Assembly: GCF_003194385.1 (NCBI RefSeq)
Contig: NZ_LAPT01000078.1
Coordinates: 1 to 53,297 of the forward strand
Source: Pokkaliibacter plantistimulans
Lineage (GTDB): Bacteria; Pseudomonadota; Gammaproteobacteria; Pseudomonadales; Balneatricaceae
DNA length: 53,297 nucleotides
Direction: 5' to 3'
A model generated the notes under the pieces. It had not been told where the DNA came from and did not search any database. It saw nothing but the letters and a program-made list of their open reading frames with translations. Positions within the stretch are counted from its first letter, which is position 1; each line of letters begins with the position of its first letter. The position numbers were made by a program, and so were the translations under genes. Positions 15,847 through 24,791 of the stretch are shown here, piece by piece.

Positions 15847-17358
15847 TTACGACTGGCTCCGGGACACACTGGCCTCGGCGGGCGCTGCACTTTCCTGCCG
15901 GGCCCGGCGGGTTCGGCTGTAGCTGAGCGCCAGTGCCGCAACCGATGAAGCGGCGGCCAGCCACAGGCTGTAATGCAGTGCCTCGGCCTGCAATGGCAGG
16001 CTCTGCTGTGCCGTCATGGTGGAAGACACCAGCAGCGCCAGTGCCACACCGACGCAGGCCGCGCCCATGCACTGGCCGAAGGTGCGGACAATGGACAGCA
16101 CGCCGGAGGCATAGCTGCTCAGTTCGCGAGGTGCATTGCCGAGCATTTCGCGGTTGTTGGGGCTCTGGAAGTAGCCGAAACCCAGTCCGCACAGCAGGCT
16201 GCGGGCGGCAATATCCCATACGTTGGGCTCGGCAGGCAGCAGTGCCAGTGCGATCAGACCCAGGCTGAAGATCAGCAGGCCCACAGTCGAGACCAGCGCC
16301 GGAGAGTGGCGGTCCGACAGGCGGCCAGCGTGCGGAGCGCTGAGCATGATGCCCAGTGGCCAGGGAATAAACAGCAGGGCGGCAATCAGGGCGTTATAAC
16401 CGTAGACACTCTGGAACAGGATGGGCAGGGCGACAAAGGTGATGCCCTGACTGACAAAGGAAGCCAGTGAGGTCAGCGCCGCCAGCGAGAAACGCATGGA
16501 GCTGAACAGGCTTAACGGCAGCAGCGGAGCCGGAGCACGACGCTGGCGACGGACAAAGGCTACCCCACTGACGATGGCCAGTGCTGCGAAAGCGGCGGCC
16601 CTGAGCCATTGCTGCTGGCTGGCCTGATCGATGGATGAGGGGGTGGTGGATGACGATGCGGTGGATGACGGCGAGATGGCTTCCACCGCCATGATCACTG
16701 CACCAAGCATCAGCGCTGACCAGATAGCGCCGGCGATGTCGAAAGGTGCCTTGGTGTCGCTTTTCTGGTTGGGCAGCACGCGGATGCACATCAGCAGGGC
16801 AACCAGCCCCAGCGGCACGTTGATGGCGAACAGCCAGCGCCAGTCCAGCAGCGACAGCATGGCCCCCGCCAGCAAAGGCGCGGCGGCGGTGCAGGTGGCA
16901 ATCAGCAGCGCATTGATGCCGAGAATGCGGCCGAGCAGGCGGTTGGGGAAAATCGAGCGGTGAATGGCTGGCGCAATACTTAAGGTCGCGGCTCCACCCA
17001 GCCCCTGCAGCAGACGCATGGCGACCAGCATCGGCAGCGAAGTTGCCGCGGCACACCCGGCCGAGGCCAGCACGAATACCACCAGCCCGACAGTGAACTG
17101 GGTACGAAAGCCCACCCGTGCCGCCAGCGCGGCAAACAGGGCGAGAGTCATCACCGTGGTCAGCAGATAACCGTTGGTCACCCAGATGGCCGCACTGGTG
17201 CTGACCTCCAGCGACTGGGCGATATGGGGCAGGGCGATATTGATCATGGTGCCGTCGAATACGGCCATGATGGTCAGCAGCATGACCGCACTCATGGCCA
17301 GTGCGCGTTGCCTGCCGGGCAGGCCTTGATCGCCGGGGCGATCAGAAAAGAGTTCCAT
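15847..17358 (-). CDS. MFS drug-efflux transporter, DHA2 (EmrB/QacA) family
   Basis: A 503-aa inner-membrane proton antiporter with 14 predicted helices. Family motifs are present: FDGTMINIALPHIAQSLEVS in the first helix region, NGYLLTTVMTLALFA, the RLLQGLGGAATLSIAPAI segment (motif C-like) and the DWRWLFAINVPLGL signature of DHA2 transporters. The central loop has a low-complexity Ser/Thr run (PSSTASSSTTPSS). No HlyD/EmrA adaptor gene is adjacent, so it probably works alone. It diverges from a LysR gene at 17525, its likely regulator. The start is preceded by GAGGAAATCCCAG. Confidence 0.94.
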   Translation of the reverse strand: MELFSDRPGDQGLPGRQRALAMSAVMLLTIMAVFDGTMINIALPHIAQSLEVSTSAAIWVTNGYLLTTVMTLALFAALAARVGFRTQFTVGLVVFVLASAGCAAATSLPMLVAMRLLQGLGGAATLSIAPAIHRSIFPNRLLGRILGINALLIATCTAAAPLLAGAMLSLLDWRWLFAINVPLGLVALLMCIRVLPNQKSDTKAPFDIAGAIWSALMLGAVIMAVEAISPSSTASSSTTPSSIDQASQQQWLRAAAFAALAIVSGVAFVRRQRRAPAPLLPLSLFSSMRFSLAALTSLASFVSQGITFVALPILFQSVYGYNALIAALLFIPWPLGIMLSAPHAGRLSDRHSPALVSTVGLLIFSLGLIALALLPAEPNVWDIAARSLLCGLGFGYFQSPNNREMLGNAPRELSSYASGVLSIVRTFGQCMGAACVGVALALLVSSTMTAQQSLPLQAEALHYSLWLAAASSVAALALSYSRTRRARQESAAPAEASVSRSQS

Positions 17359-17524
17359 CTGGGATTTCCTCGCAAGGAGGCTCAGCCGGTAATGTTGAGC
17401 ACAGTGATTGTTGTCGTCGTCATGGCAATATACGTATGCTCGATACCTGTCGGAAGGCGCAGCCGTTGCACTTTATAGTTGCAGCAGACGCCATGTATCT
17501 GTTCATGCCAGGAGCCTTATCACC

Positions 17525-18463
17525 ATGTCCGAGCCTGATTTCAACCTGCTTGCCGCACTGGATGCCCTGCTCAGTGAAGCCAGTGTGGCGGGGGCTGCGC
17601 GCCGGCTCGGGCTGAGTGCCTCGGCCATGAGCCGGACCCTGTTACGGCTGCGCACAGTAACCGGAGACCCGCTGCTGGTGCGCGCCGGGCGACAGATGGT
17701 GCTGACCCCTCACGCGGAGGCGATTCGTGAGCGCTGCCAGCTGGCGCTGCGCGAGGTGCAGGCGCTGCTGCGTCCGGCACTGACCGAACTGCAACCCGAA
17801 ACGCTGCAACGTACATTCACCCTGCGTGCTAACGATGGCTTTATCGAAGCCTTTGGTGCGCCACTAATTGCGGCGGTAACGGCCGAAGCACCGGGTGTGC
17901 GCCTGAGCTTCGCGCCCAAGCCGGAGAAAACCTCCCGCTATTTGCGCGAAGGGCTGGTGGATCTGGAAGTCGGTGTACTCGGGCAAACGGGGCAGATGGG
18001 GCCGGAAATCCGTGTGCAGTCACTGTTCCGTGATCACTTTGTCGCGGTGGTCAGAGCAGGGCACCCGCTGGCCCGGCTGGCAGAAGTGAGTGCCGAGCAG
18101 TATGTGGCCTATGGCCATGTGGTGGTGTCGCGCCGTGGCCAGAGTGTCGGGCTGGTGGATGAGGCGCTGGAGCAGGTCGGCCTCAGCCGCAATGTAGTTG
18201 CGGTGGTGCCGAGCTTTCCCGCAGCACTGGCGGTGGCACGGGCATCCGAGCTGGTGGCGCTGGTGCCGGCTTCCTTTCTGTTGCATCAGCATACGGGGGC
18301 GGCGCAGGGCCAGCCCGCTGCCCTGCATACCTTTGCTCTGCCAGTGGCGACGCAGAGCATCACTGTATCGCTGATGTGGCATCCGCGTAACGACAATGAT
18401 CTGGCCCACCGCTGGTTGCGTCAGCTGATCAGAAAGACCTGTCAGCAGCTGGTACCGGGCTGA
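17525..18463 (+). CDS. LysR-family regulator divergent from the MFS pump
   Basis: A 312-aa LysR-type regulator. The start at ATG 17525 (MSEPDFNLLAALDALLSEAS) fits the NodD/LeuO-like branch; the longer frame is not homologous. The helix-turn-helix is AARRLGLSASAMSRTLLRLR, followed by TGDPLLVRAGRQMVLTPHA, the typical linker. The effector domain lies in residues 95-300. Position and orientation make it the likely regulator of the neighbouring MFS exporter, probably inducible by an exported compound. Confidence 0.92.
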   Translation: MSEPDFNLLAALDALLSEASVAGAARRLGLSASAMSRTLLRLRTVTGDPLLVRAGRQMVLTPHAEAIRERCQLALREVQALLRPALTELQPETLQRTFTLRANDGFIEAFGAPLIAAVTAEAPGVRLSFAPKPEKTSRYLREGLVDLEVGVLGQTGQMGPEIRVQSLFRDHFVAVVRAGHPLARLAEVSAEQYVAYGHVVVSRRGQSVGLVDEALEQVGLSRNVVAVVPSFPAALAVARASELVALVPASFLLHQHTGAAQGQPAALHTFALPVATQSITVSLMWHPRNDNDLAHRWLRQLIRKTCQQLVPG

Positions 18464-18815
18464 TTTTTATCAGTAACCCTTACCAAGGGCTCTTATCAGA
18501 AAGCGTTTAACAGAAGCGTTTGTCAGAAGCGTTTGTCAGAAGCGTTTGTCAGAAGCAGCAGGTCTTCGTTATGGCCTGAGCTGCACTTTTCTCCCTCCGT
18601 GCCGGTCATTTTTTCGCGCTGCAGCAATTTGCCCGCCGCGCTGCCACGCTAAGTCTCTTATCCATAAGCGATTTTTCTTGTCATCAGCAATGGCATTGAT
18701 TATGCATGTGCTCTGCAGAGTGCATGTTTTCTGCGTTTGCGCAGAAAGCCTGCGAAAGTTGGGCTGGATAACAGCCCTTGCTGGAATGCATGAACCTGCT
18801 TTGGAGGAGATTGAA
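18464..18815. other. Spacer with tandem repeats before the glucosylglycerate genes
   Basis: About 350 bp, containing the 13-bp array at 18497-18556. An open frame runs from here into the phosphatase gene, but its N-terminal 90 codons (many Cys, Arg, Phe) are not like the family, so I treat them as leader or untranslated DNA. No hairpin with a T-run was seen. Confidence 0.5.
18497..18556 (+). repeat. 13-bp tandem repeat array
   Basis: CAGAAGCGTTTGT is repeated three times exactly (18511-18549), preceded by a degenerate 14-bp copy CAGAAAGCGTTTAA and followed by a partial CAGAAGC. It lies about 260 bp before the phosphatase start, in the probable promoter region. Confidence 0.9.
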
Positions 18816-19667
18816 GTGAGCCTGCCAGACAATCTGATGGTGCTGACGGATCTCGATGGGTCACTGCTCGATCATCACAGCTATGACTGGCAACCTGCGG
18901 CGGGCTGGTTGCGCTTTTTGCGCGAGCAGCGTGTGCCGGTGATTGCCAATACCAGCAAAACCGCTGCCGAACTGGGCACCCTGCGACAGGAACTGGGGCT
19001 GACGGACTACCCCTGTGTGGTGGAAAACGGCGGCTGTGTGCTGCTGCCTCCCGGCTGGCGGGCCACGGCGGATCCGGCGATGGATGAACAGGGCTGGACC
19101 CGCATTCATCTGGGGGCGGACTATGCCACCCTGCGCCGGGCGGTGGCCGCGCTGCGTGAGGAGCACGGCTATGCCTTTCGTGGTTTCGCTGATCTTGGGG
19201 TGGAAGGGGTGCAACAGAGTACCGGACTGCCCCTGGCCAAAGCGCAGCAGGCCCATGCCCGCGAAGCCAGTGAGCCGTTGCTGTGGGAGGACAGTGAAGC
19301 CCGATTGACGGCGTTCCGGCAGGCGCTGCAACAACAGGGATTGTCACTGGTGCGTGGCGGTCGCTTTTATCACGTCACCGGTCGCAGCAGTAAGGGCGTG
19401 GCCCTGACCTGGCTGGCCGGACGTTATCACCAGCTGCACGGGGTGCAGCCACTGACGCTGGCGCTGGGAGATGGCGCCAACGATCTGCCCATGCTGGCCA
19501 CTGCCCGCTACGGCGTATTGATTCGTGGGGCTGACTATCAGCCTCTCCTTCCTTCGTTCATGGATGATCCTTCCCGCTTGTATCGCACAGCATCCACTGG
19601 GCCGACTGGCTGGGTGGAAGGGTTGGACTACTGGCTGGTCGCTGGCCTGGAGCATAACAATGAGTGA
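18816..19667 (+). CDS. Mannosyl/glucosyl-3-phosphoglycerate phosphatase
   Basis: A 283-aa HAD-superfamily phosphatase of the MpgP/YedP type, which removes the phosphate from a glycosyl-3-phosphoglycerate to give the compatible solute (mannosyl- or glucosylglycerate). HAD motif I is VLTDLDGSLLDH (Asp nucleophile), motif II lies in VIANTSKT, and motif IV in LALGDGANDLPML. The family-specific YYFSGR-like segment appears as RFYHVTGRSSKG. The start is taken at GTG 18816, preceded by GGAGGAGATTGAA; an ATG 10 codons upstream is a weaker alternative. It overlaps the next gene, the synthase, by 8 bp. The pairing with a GT81-like synthase argues for glucosylglycerate. Confidence 0.88.
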   Translation: MSLPDNLMVLTDLDGSLLDHHSYDWQPAAGWLRFLREQRVPVIANTSKTAAELGTLRQELGLTDYPCVVENGGCVLLPPGWRATADPAMDEQGWTRIHLGADYATLRRAVAALREEHGYAFRGFADLGVEGVQQSTGLPLAKAQQAHAREASEPLLWEDSEARLTAFRQALQQQGLSLVRGGRFYHVTGRSSKGVALTWLAGRYHQLHGVQPLTLALGDGANDLPMLATARYGVLIRGADYQPLLPSFMDDPSRLYRTASTGPTGWVEGLDYWLVAGLEHNNE

Positions 19668-20886
19668 CTTTTATCAGAACGGTATTATTACCAACTTTCA
19701 TAACCTGACCCGGCGCCCGGTTGAAGCGCTGGAGGCCGATCTGGTGCGCTTTGCCAGAAAGCGGCCAATGAGCCTGATCCTGCCGTCGCTGTTCTCCGAG
19801 CTGGAAGGACCGGCGCTGGACAACATCGTCAACTGTCTGGCCAAGGTGCCTTATCTGTCCGAAATCGTCATCGGTCTGGACCGCGCCGACCGCGAGCAGT
19901 TTCTGTTTGCCCGGGAGTTTTTCTCGCGCCTGCCGCAGCATCACCGCATCCTCTGGAACGACGGCCCACGGCTGCGGGCGCTGGATGCCGAACTGGAAGC
20001 AGAAGGGCTGTCCCCGCAGGAGCCGGGCAAAGGCCGCAATGTCTGGTATTGCAGTGGCTATGTACTGGCCTCGGCACGGGCCGAAGCGGTGGCGCTGCAT
20101 GACTGTGACATCGTCACCTACGACCGTGAGATGCTGGCGCGGCTGATCTATCCGGTGGCCAATCCGCAGTTCAACTACGAGTTCTGCAAGGGCTATTACT
20201 CTCGCATTGCCGAGGGGAAGCTTAACGGCCGTGTCAGCCGCCTGCTGGTGACGCCGATGATTCGCGCCCTGAAGAAGATCTATGGGCCGCTGCCGTACCT
20301 CGAATACCTCGACAGCTATCGTTATCCGCTGTCCGGTGAGTTTTCCATGCGTGTCGATGTGCTCAACGATATCCGTATCCCCAGCGACTGGGGGCTGGAA
20401 ATCGGCGTGCTGTCAGAGGTGCACCGTAACTACTCGACCAAGCGCCTGTGTCAGGTGGATATTGCCGATGCCTATGACCACAAGCACCAGTGCCTGATCG
20501 ACAAGGAGGCAGAAAAGCGCGGCGGCCTTGACCGCATGAGCCTCGATATCGCCAAGGCCATCTACCGCAAGCTGGCCACCCTCGGCGTACAGATCAGTGC
20601 CGAGTCGTTCCGTACCATCAAGGCCACCTACTACCGCATTGCGCTGGATATTATCGAGACCTACTACAACGATGCGGTGATGAATGGCCTTAAGGTCGAT
20701 CGCCACAGCGAGGAGCAGGCAGTGGAACTATTCGCCCAGAATCTGATGGAGGCCGGACGCATTTTCCTCGATAACCCGCACGACAAACCCTTTATTCCCA
20801 GCTGGAGCCGGGTGCAGGCCGCCATCCCTGATTTGCAGGAGCGTATGCATGCGGCGGTGGAGGAGGACAATCTGGGTAACGTCTGA
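19660..20886 (+). CDS. gpgS: Glucosyl-3-phosphoglycerate synthase-like glycosyltransferase
   Basis: A 408-aa cytoplasmic glycosyltransferase resembling GpgS, which joins glucose from an NDP-sugar to 3-phosphoglycerate, the first step in glucosylglycerate synthesis. Start is ATG 19660 (MSDFYQNGIITNFHNL), an N-terminus typical of this bacterial group. The GT-A nucleotide-sugar site is visible as ALHDCDIVTYDREML with a D-x-D motif, and CKGYYSRIAEGKLNGRVSRL and EIGVLSEVHRNYSTKR carry further family-conserved residues. It is translationally coupled to the phosphatase. Glucosylglycerate accumulates under salt stress and nitrogen limitation in known producers, fitting a marine lifestyle. Mannosyl rather than glucosyl specificity cannot be excluded. 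Confidence 0.85.
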   Translation: MSDFYQNGIITNFHNLTRRPVEALEADLVRFARKRPMSLILPSLFSELEGPALDNIVNCLAKVPYLSEIVIGLDRADREQFLFAREFFSRLPQHHRILWNDGPRLRALDAELEAEGLSPQEPGKGRNVWYCSGYVLASARAEAVALHDCDIVTYDREMLARLIYPVANPQFNYEFCKGYYSRIAEGKLNGRVSRLLVTPMIRALKKIYGPLPYLEYLDSYRYPLSGEFSMRVDVLNDIRIPSDWGLEIGVLSEVHRNYSTKRLCQVDIADAYDHKHQCLIDKEAEKRGGLDRMSLDIAKAIYRKLATLGVQISAESFRTIKATYYRIALDIIETYYNDAVMNGLKVDRHSEEQAVELFAQNLMEAGRIFLDNPHDKPFIPSWSRVQAAIPDLQERMHAAVEEDNLGNV

Positions 20887-20893
20887 GCATGGG

Positions 20894-21018
20894 TTAACGA
20901 TCTGCTGCGCGTCGGTCATACATCGTTGAAAAGACCTTCGGATGCTCATTTAGACCCACTAAACTGCGCTTCCTCAGATCTTTTCGCCTTGTCTGACGCT
21001 AGCTCGCGAGATCGTGAA
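20894..21018 (+). repeat. Family-2 MITE-like repeat, copy 3
   Basis: Starts TTAACGATCTGCTGCGCGTC 7 bp after the gpgS stop and ends CTCGCGAGATCGTGAA. It has the best-preserved core, ATGCTCATTTAG..CACTAAACTGCGCTT. It separates the convergent gpgS and GGDEF/EAL genes and may act as their 3' region. Confidence 0.88.
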
Positions 21019-21085
21019 TACTGCGGCTTGTCGGTCATAGGAATCGGGTAATGACAGTGTGGCCTGCACTGCTGGCAGTGACGGG

Positions 21086-24000
21086 TCAATCCGGGCTTTC
21101 TGTGGCCAGCAGCGTCTGTACGGCCTGAGCTTCGAGCCAGGCCAGACAGCCTTCCAGCGGTGCCGGGCTGGCGATGCCGTAACCCTGCACATAGTGCACG
21201 CCTATATCCTGCACGGTGCTGCGGATGGCGTCGTTTTCCACATACTCGGCCACGGTGATGGCATCGATACGGGTCGCCAGCCCGTGAATGCACTCGACGA
21301 TGGCGCGGTCGGTGGGGTTGTCCGGCAGCTGTTTGATAAAGGCCCCGTCGATCTTGATCACATCCACCGGGAATTGCTTGAGATAGGCAAAGGAGCTGAG
21401 GCCACTGCCGAAATCATCCAGTGCGATCAGGCAGCCGCGCTCCCGTAACCGGCTGATCAGCTGGGTCGCCTGTGCCAGATGGTTGATGATGGCGGTTTCG
21501 GTGACTTCAAAGCAGATGCGCTGCGGTGGCAGTGGCGACTGCTCGATACACTGCAGCAGAAAGTCGGCAAAGCGCGGATCATCCAGCGAGTTGGCCGACA
21601 GGTTCATTCCCACGATCAGCCCCGGATAGGCGGCCAGCATCGTGCCTTTCACCTGCAGGACCTGTCTGACCACCCAGCGGTCCAGCTGCGACATCAGGCC
21701 ATAGCGCTCCGCAGCAGGGATAAAGGTCATGGGCGACAGCAGTTCGCCACTTTCATCCAGCATGCGCAGCAGAATCTCGATATGGGCATGGGGTGTCAGT
21801 GCCGAGGTCGCCACAATCGGCTGGGCGTACAGCACACAGCGGTCATTCTCCAGCGCTTCCCTCACCCCGGAGGCCAGCAGGATTTCACTGTGGTGGCGGG
21901 CCACATCGCCATTGTGCGGCTGATACAGCGCTACCCGGCCACGTCCGGCATGCTTGGCGGAGAAGCAGGCGACATCGGCGCGGCTCATCAGCTCGGTAAT
22001 ATTGCTGTTGCCCTGACTGATGCTGGTGATGCCGATGCTGGCGCTGACATCGTAGGCCCGCTCGTCCCATACCAGCCGCAGCGATTCGATGGCCTGAATC
22101 AGCTGCTCACAGATCAGCCGGGCCTTGTCCAGACTGCAGTTGTAGAACAGCAGACCAAACTCATCACCGCCCAGTCGCGCAAGAATATCACTGCCCCGAA
22201 TGCGCTGGCCGAGCAGCCCGGCAATCTGCTTAAGGAAGGCATCGCCTGCGGCATGACCGGCCGAGTCGTTGACGATCTTGAAGCGATCCAGATCGATAAA
22301 GGCCAGCACATGCTCGGCATCTTCATCGTTGAGGTCCTGCAGCAGGGTGGTCAGCTCATGTTCAAACTTGCTGCGGTTGAACAGCCCGGTGAGGGCATCG
22401 TGGCTGGCCTGATGGCGCAGGGTGCGCTGCATCTCCCGCGCCTGGGTGACGTTCTGGAACACCAGCACGGTGCCGAGCAGCTGTCCATCACGGGTACGCA
22501 CCGGGGCGGCGGAGTCATGAATATCCAGCTGCTCGCCATGGCGGTTGATCAGCACCGAGTTGTCATTCAGGCAGGACTCATGGCCTTCTTCCAGACAGCG
22601 CCGGGCCGGGTTGGGCATGGCTTTGAGGGTATCGGCATCACGGATAACCAGCACCTCTTCGATATCCTTCTGTGCCGCTTCGGCCAGTGGCCAGCCTGTC
22701 AGGCGTTCGGCAGCCGGGTTCATGAAGGTGATGCGGCACTGGTTGTCAGTACAGAGCACAGCGTCGCCGATGGACTGCAGGGTGATATGCAGGCGCTCTT
22801 TTTCCTCGAACAGGGCATCGGTCATCTTCTGCGATTCGGTCACATCCCAGTCAAGCCCGACCAGCCGTTCAATCTGGCCTTCGCCATTGCGCAGCACCAT
22901 GGCCAGAGTACGGATATAGCGCAGACCACCATCACAAGCCTTGATACGGAACAGGGTGTCGAGGGTGGTATTGCCGGAGGCCGCCAGATAGGCCAAGCGG
23001 GTCAGCTTTGCCCGGTCATCCGGGTGCACCAGTTCTTCCCAGTACTCGCGGCTGAGAGTGGTCTGCTCGGCCGGCAGCCGGTACAGCGCGGCCATGCGAG
23101 CATCGATGATCAGCTCGTCGCTGCCGGGGCGCCATTCCCAGACGCCCATGCTGCCCGCCTGCAGGGCCAGCTGCATGCGTTCATGCAGATGCTGGTTGGC
23201 CAGCTGCAGACGTTTTTCGCGGTCGATGTCGTGAATCTGGGCGACGAAATACATCGGCTCACCCTTTTCATCACGCACGATACTGGTGGCCACATGGCAC
23301 CAGAAGGCCGTGCCATCGCGGCGGATATAGCGCTTGTCGAGATGTACTTCACTGAGCTGCCCTTGCAGCAGCCGGGTGTCCAGCAGCACGTTGTTAGGCA
23401 GATCCTGAGCGACGGTCAGATCCTGATAGCGAATCCTGCGCAGTTCCTGCGCACTGTAGCCGAGCATCCGGCACAGGGCCTGATTGACCTCGATGTAATA
23501 GCCATCAGGGGACACCAGCGCCATGCCGAAGGCCGAGCTGTTCATGGCACCGCGGAAGCGCTGTTCGTTTTCACGGATGATACGGCGGTCATGGTGTAGC
23601 CGGTTGATATAGGAGGCGAACACAAAGGAGGCGATCACCAGAATAAAGAACGGCAGGCTGTGCAGGGCGGCAATGCTGTCGGTCTGCAGGCCAGCGATCG
23701 GCAGTGGTTTGAAGTCATGAATGAAGGTGGCCAGCAGGACGGTGTAGCCGTTCAGCAGCAGACTGGTGAAATAGGGCAGGAACAGCGCAGCGGCGAGAAT
23801 AGGCACCAGAATAAAAATGTAGGGATAAGGGAAGTACATGGCCGCGTTATAGGTAGCGGCTGTGGAGATGCCGAGAATGAGCAGATTGGCCAGCGGGCGG
23901 TCTTCCCGCAGCTGGCGCAGACGTTGGGTATTGCAGCTCAGTGCCAGCGGCAGGCTGATCATCAGGCCGTAACTGTCGCCCATCAGCCAGCGGATCCAGG

Positions 24001-24496
24001 TGGCTTTCTCCGGCAGCTGCAGCCCGGGGTAGAGCGTGGTGGCCAGCACCTGCCCCAGTGTTGAGCTCAGCACCGGCGGCAGTACCACGGCGAGCCCCAG
24101 TACGGTAAATATGCGCTCCGGTTCATCGGGGGTGAGGCTGTCGAGCTGCAGTCGCTCAAGTAGCTGACTGAGCAGCAGGATGGCAGGCAGGTGGGCCAGT
24201 ACCGGCAGTGCTGTCATGCTCAGTGGCATGGTGTAACTGAGATGCGAGGCGGCAATGGCCAGAGCGATACCTACCCAGATCCATGGCCGTCGTGCCGGAT
24301 GGGTACGAAACAGCAATGCCGCGGCAAGACCGTCTGCCAGCCAGATGGAAGTGGCCCCTTCGGGCAGCCAGATCAGTGACAGGCTGAGCAGGGTGGTGGC
24401 CAGCACCAGAACAAAGCTGAAGACCAGCGCAGACAGCCCGCCATAACGGGAGGCAGGGGCAAACAAGGCATGCCGCGGGCAGAAGACGTATTTCAA
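21086..24496 (-). CDS. MASE1-PAS-GGDEF-EAL c-di-GMP signalling protein
   Basis: A 1136-aa inner-membrane protein. Residues 1 to about 300 form a MASE1-type sensor with several helices (WLPEGATSIWLADGLAAALL). Three PAS units follow (first at NEQRFRGAMNSSAFGMAL). The GGDEF domain is intact: GGDEF at 776-780 with an inhibitory-site RxxD (RGSD, 767-770) five residues before it, so cyclase activity with product inhibition is plausible. The EAL domain has EIL at 907-909 instead of EAL, keeping the Glu, and retains ALDDFGSGLSSFAYL and FEVTETAI, so phosphodiesterase activity is also possible. The start is TTG 24496 with AGGACGCCCC before it; the next ATG would remove part of the sensor. It is monocistronic. 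Confidence 0.92.
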   Translation of the reverse strand: MKYVFCPRHALFAPASRYGGLSALVFSFVLVLATTLLSLSLIWLPEGATSIWLADGLAAALLFRTHPARRPWIWVGIALAIAASHLSYTMPLSMTALPVLAHLPAILLLSQLLERLQLDSLTPDEPERIFTVLGLAVVLPPVLSSTLGQVLATTLYPGLQLPEKATWIRWLMGDSYGLMISLPLALSCNTQRLRQLREDRPLANLLILGISTAATYNAAMYFPYPYIFILVPILAAALFLPYFTSLLLNGYTVLLATFIHDFKPLPIAGLQTDSIAALHSLPFFILVIASFVFASYINRLHHDRRIIRENEQRFRGAMNSSAFGMALVSPDGYYIEVNQALCRMLGYSAQELRRIRYQDLTVAQDLPNNVLLDTRLLQGQLSEVHLDKRYIRRDGTAFWCHVATSIVRDEKGEPMYFVAQIHDIDREKRLQLANQHLHERMQLALQAGSMGVWEWRPGSDELIIDARMAALYRLPAEQTTLSREYWEELVHPDDRAKLTRLAYLAASGNTTLDTLFRIKACDGGLRYIRTLAMVLRNGEGQIERLVGLDWDVTESQKMTDALFEEKERLHITLQSIGDAVLCTDNQCRITFMNPAAERLTGWPLAEAAQKDIEEVLVIRDADTLKAMPNPARRCLEEGHESCLNDNSVLINRHGEQLDIHDSAAPVRTRDGQLLGTVLVFQNVTQAREMQRTLRHQASHDALTGLFNRSKFEHELTTLLQDLNDEDAEHVLAFIDLDRFKIVNDSAGHAAGDAFLKQIAGLLGQRIRGSDILARLGGDEFGLLFYNCSLDKARLICEQLIQAIESLRLVWDERAYDVSASIGITSISQGNSNITELMSRADVACFSAKHAGRGRVALYQPHNGDVARHHSEILLASGVREALENDRCVLYAQPIVATSALTPHAHIEILLRMLDESGELLSPMTFIPAAERYGLMSQLDRWVVRQVLQVKGTMLAAYPGLIVGMNLSANSLDDPRFADFLLQCIEQSPLPPQRICFEVTETAIINHLAQATQLISRLRERGCLIALDDFGSGLSSFAYLKQFPVDVIKIDGAFIKQLPDNPTDRAIVECIHGLATRIDAITVAEYVENDAIRSTVQDIGVHYVQGYGIASPAPLEGCLAWLEAQAVQTLLATESPD

Positions 24497-24699
24497 GGGG
24501 CGTCCTGTTGCTGAACGTCGTTGTTACCGTGTTCGTCCCTGAATGCGATGTCCGGCAAGAATCGGGAGGCTTCTTGCTGAGCCCACTGAGCTTCAGTATA
24601 GCCAAGCGGGTGATGGAGGAAGTGCGTGGTGCCGGAATAGGCGATATTGGTGCGTTAACTGGCGCTTTCGTCGCGGTGGTGGCGGGAACTGTTGAGATG

Positions 24700-24729
24700 A
24701 AAAAGCCACTGCCCGAGTCAGGCAGTGGC
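24700..24729 (-). terminator. Intrinsic terminator of the tricarboxylate transport operon
   Basis: On the minus strand GCCACTGCC-TGACTCG-GGCAGTGGC is followed by TTTTTC. A perfect 9-bp GC-rich stem with a U-tract, 62 bp after the TctA-TctB stop: a textbook Rho-independent terminator. Confidence 0.9.
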
Positions 24730-24791
24730 GAGTGGTTGTTGTTGTGCTGTTTGCGGCGCCGGGCGACCGGTGTGCCGCGCGTCGTGTTTTC

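Noticed and set aside
21479-23599. 706-aa plus-strand open frame
   Set aside because: Antisense to the MASE1-GGDEF-EAL gene; a high-GC shadow frame without domain similarity.
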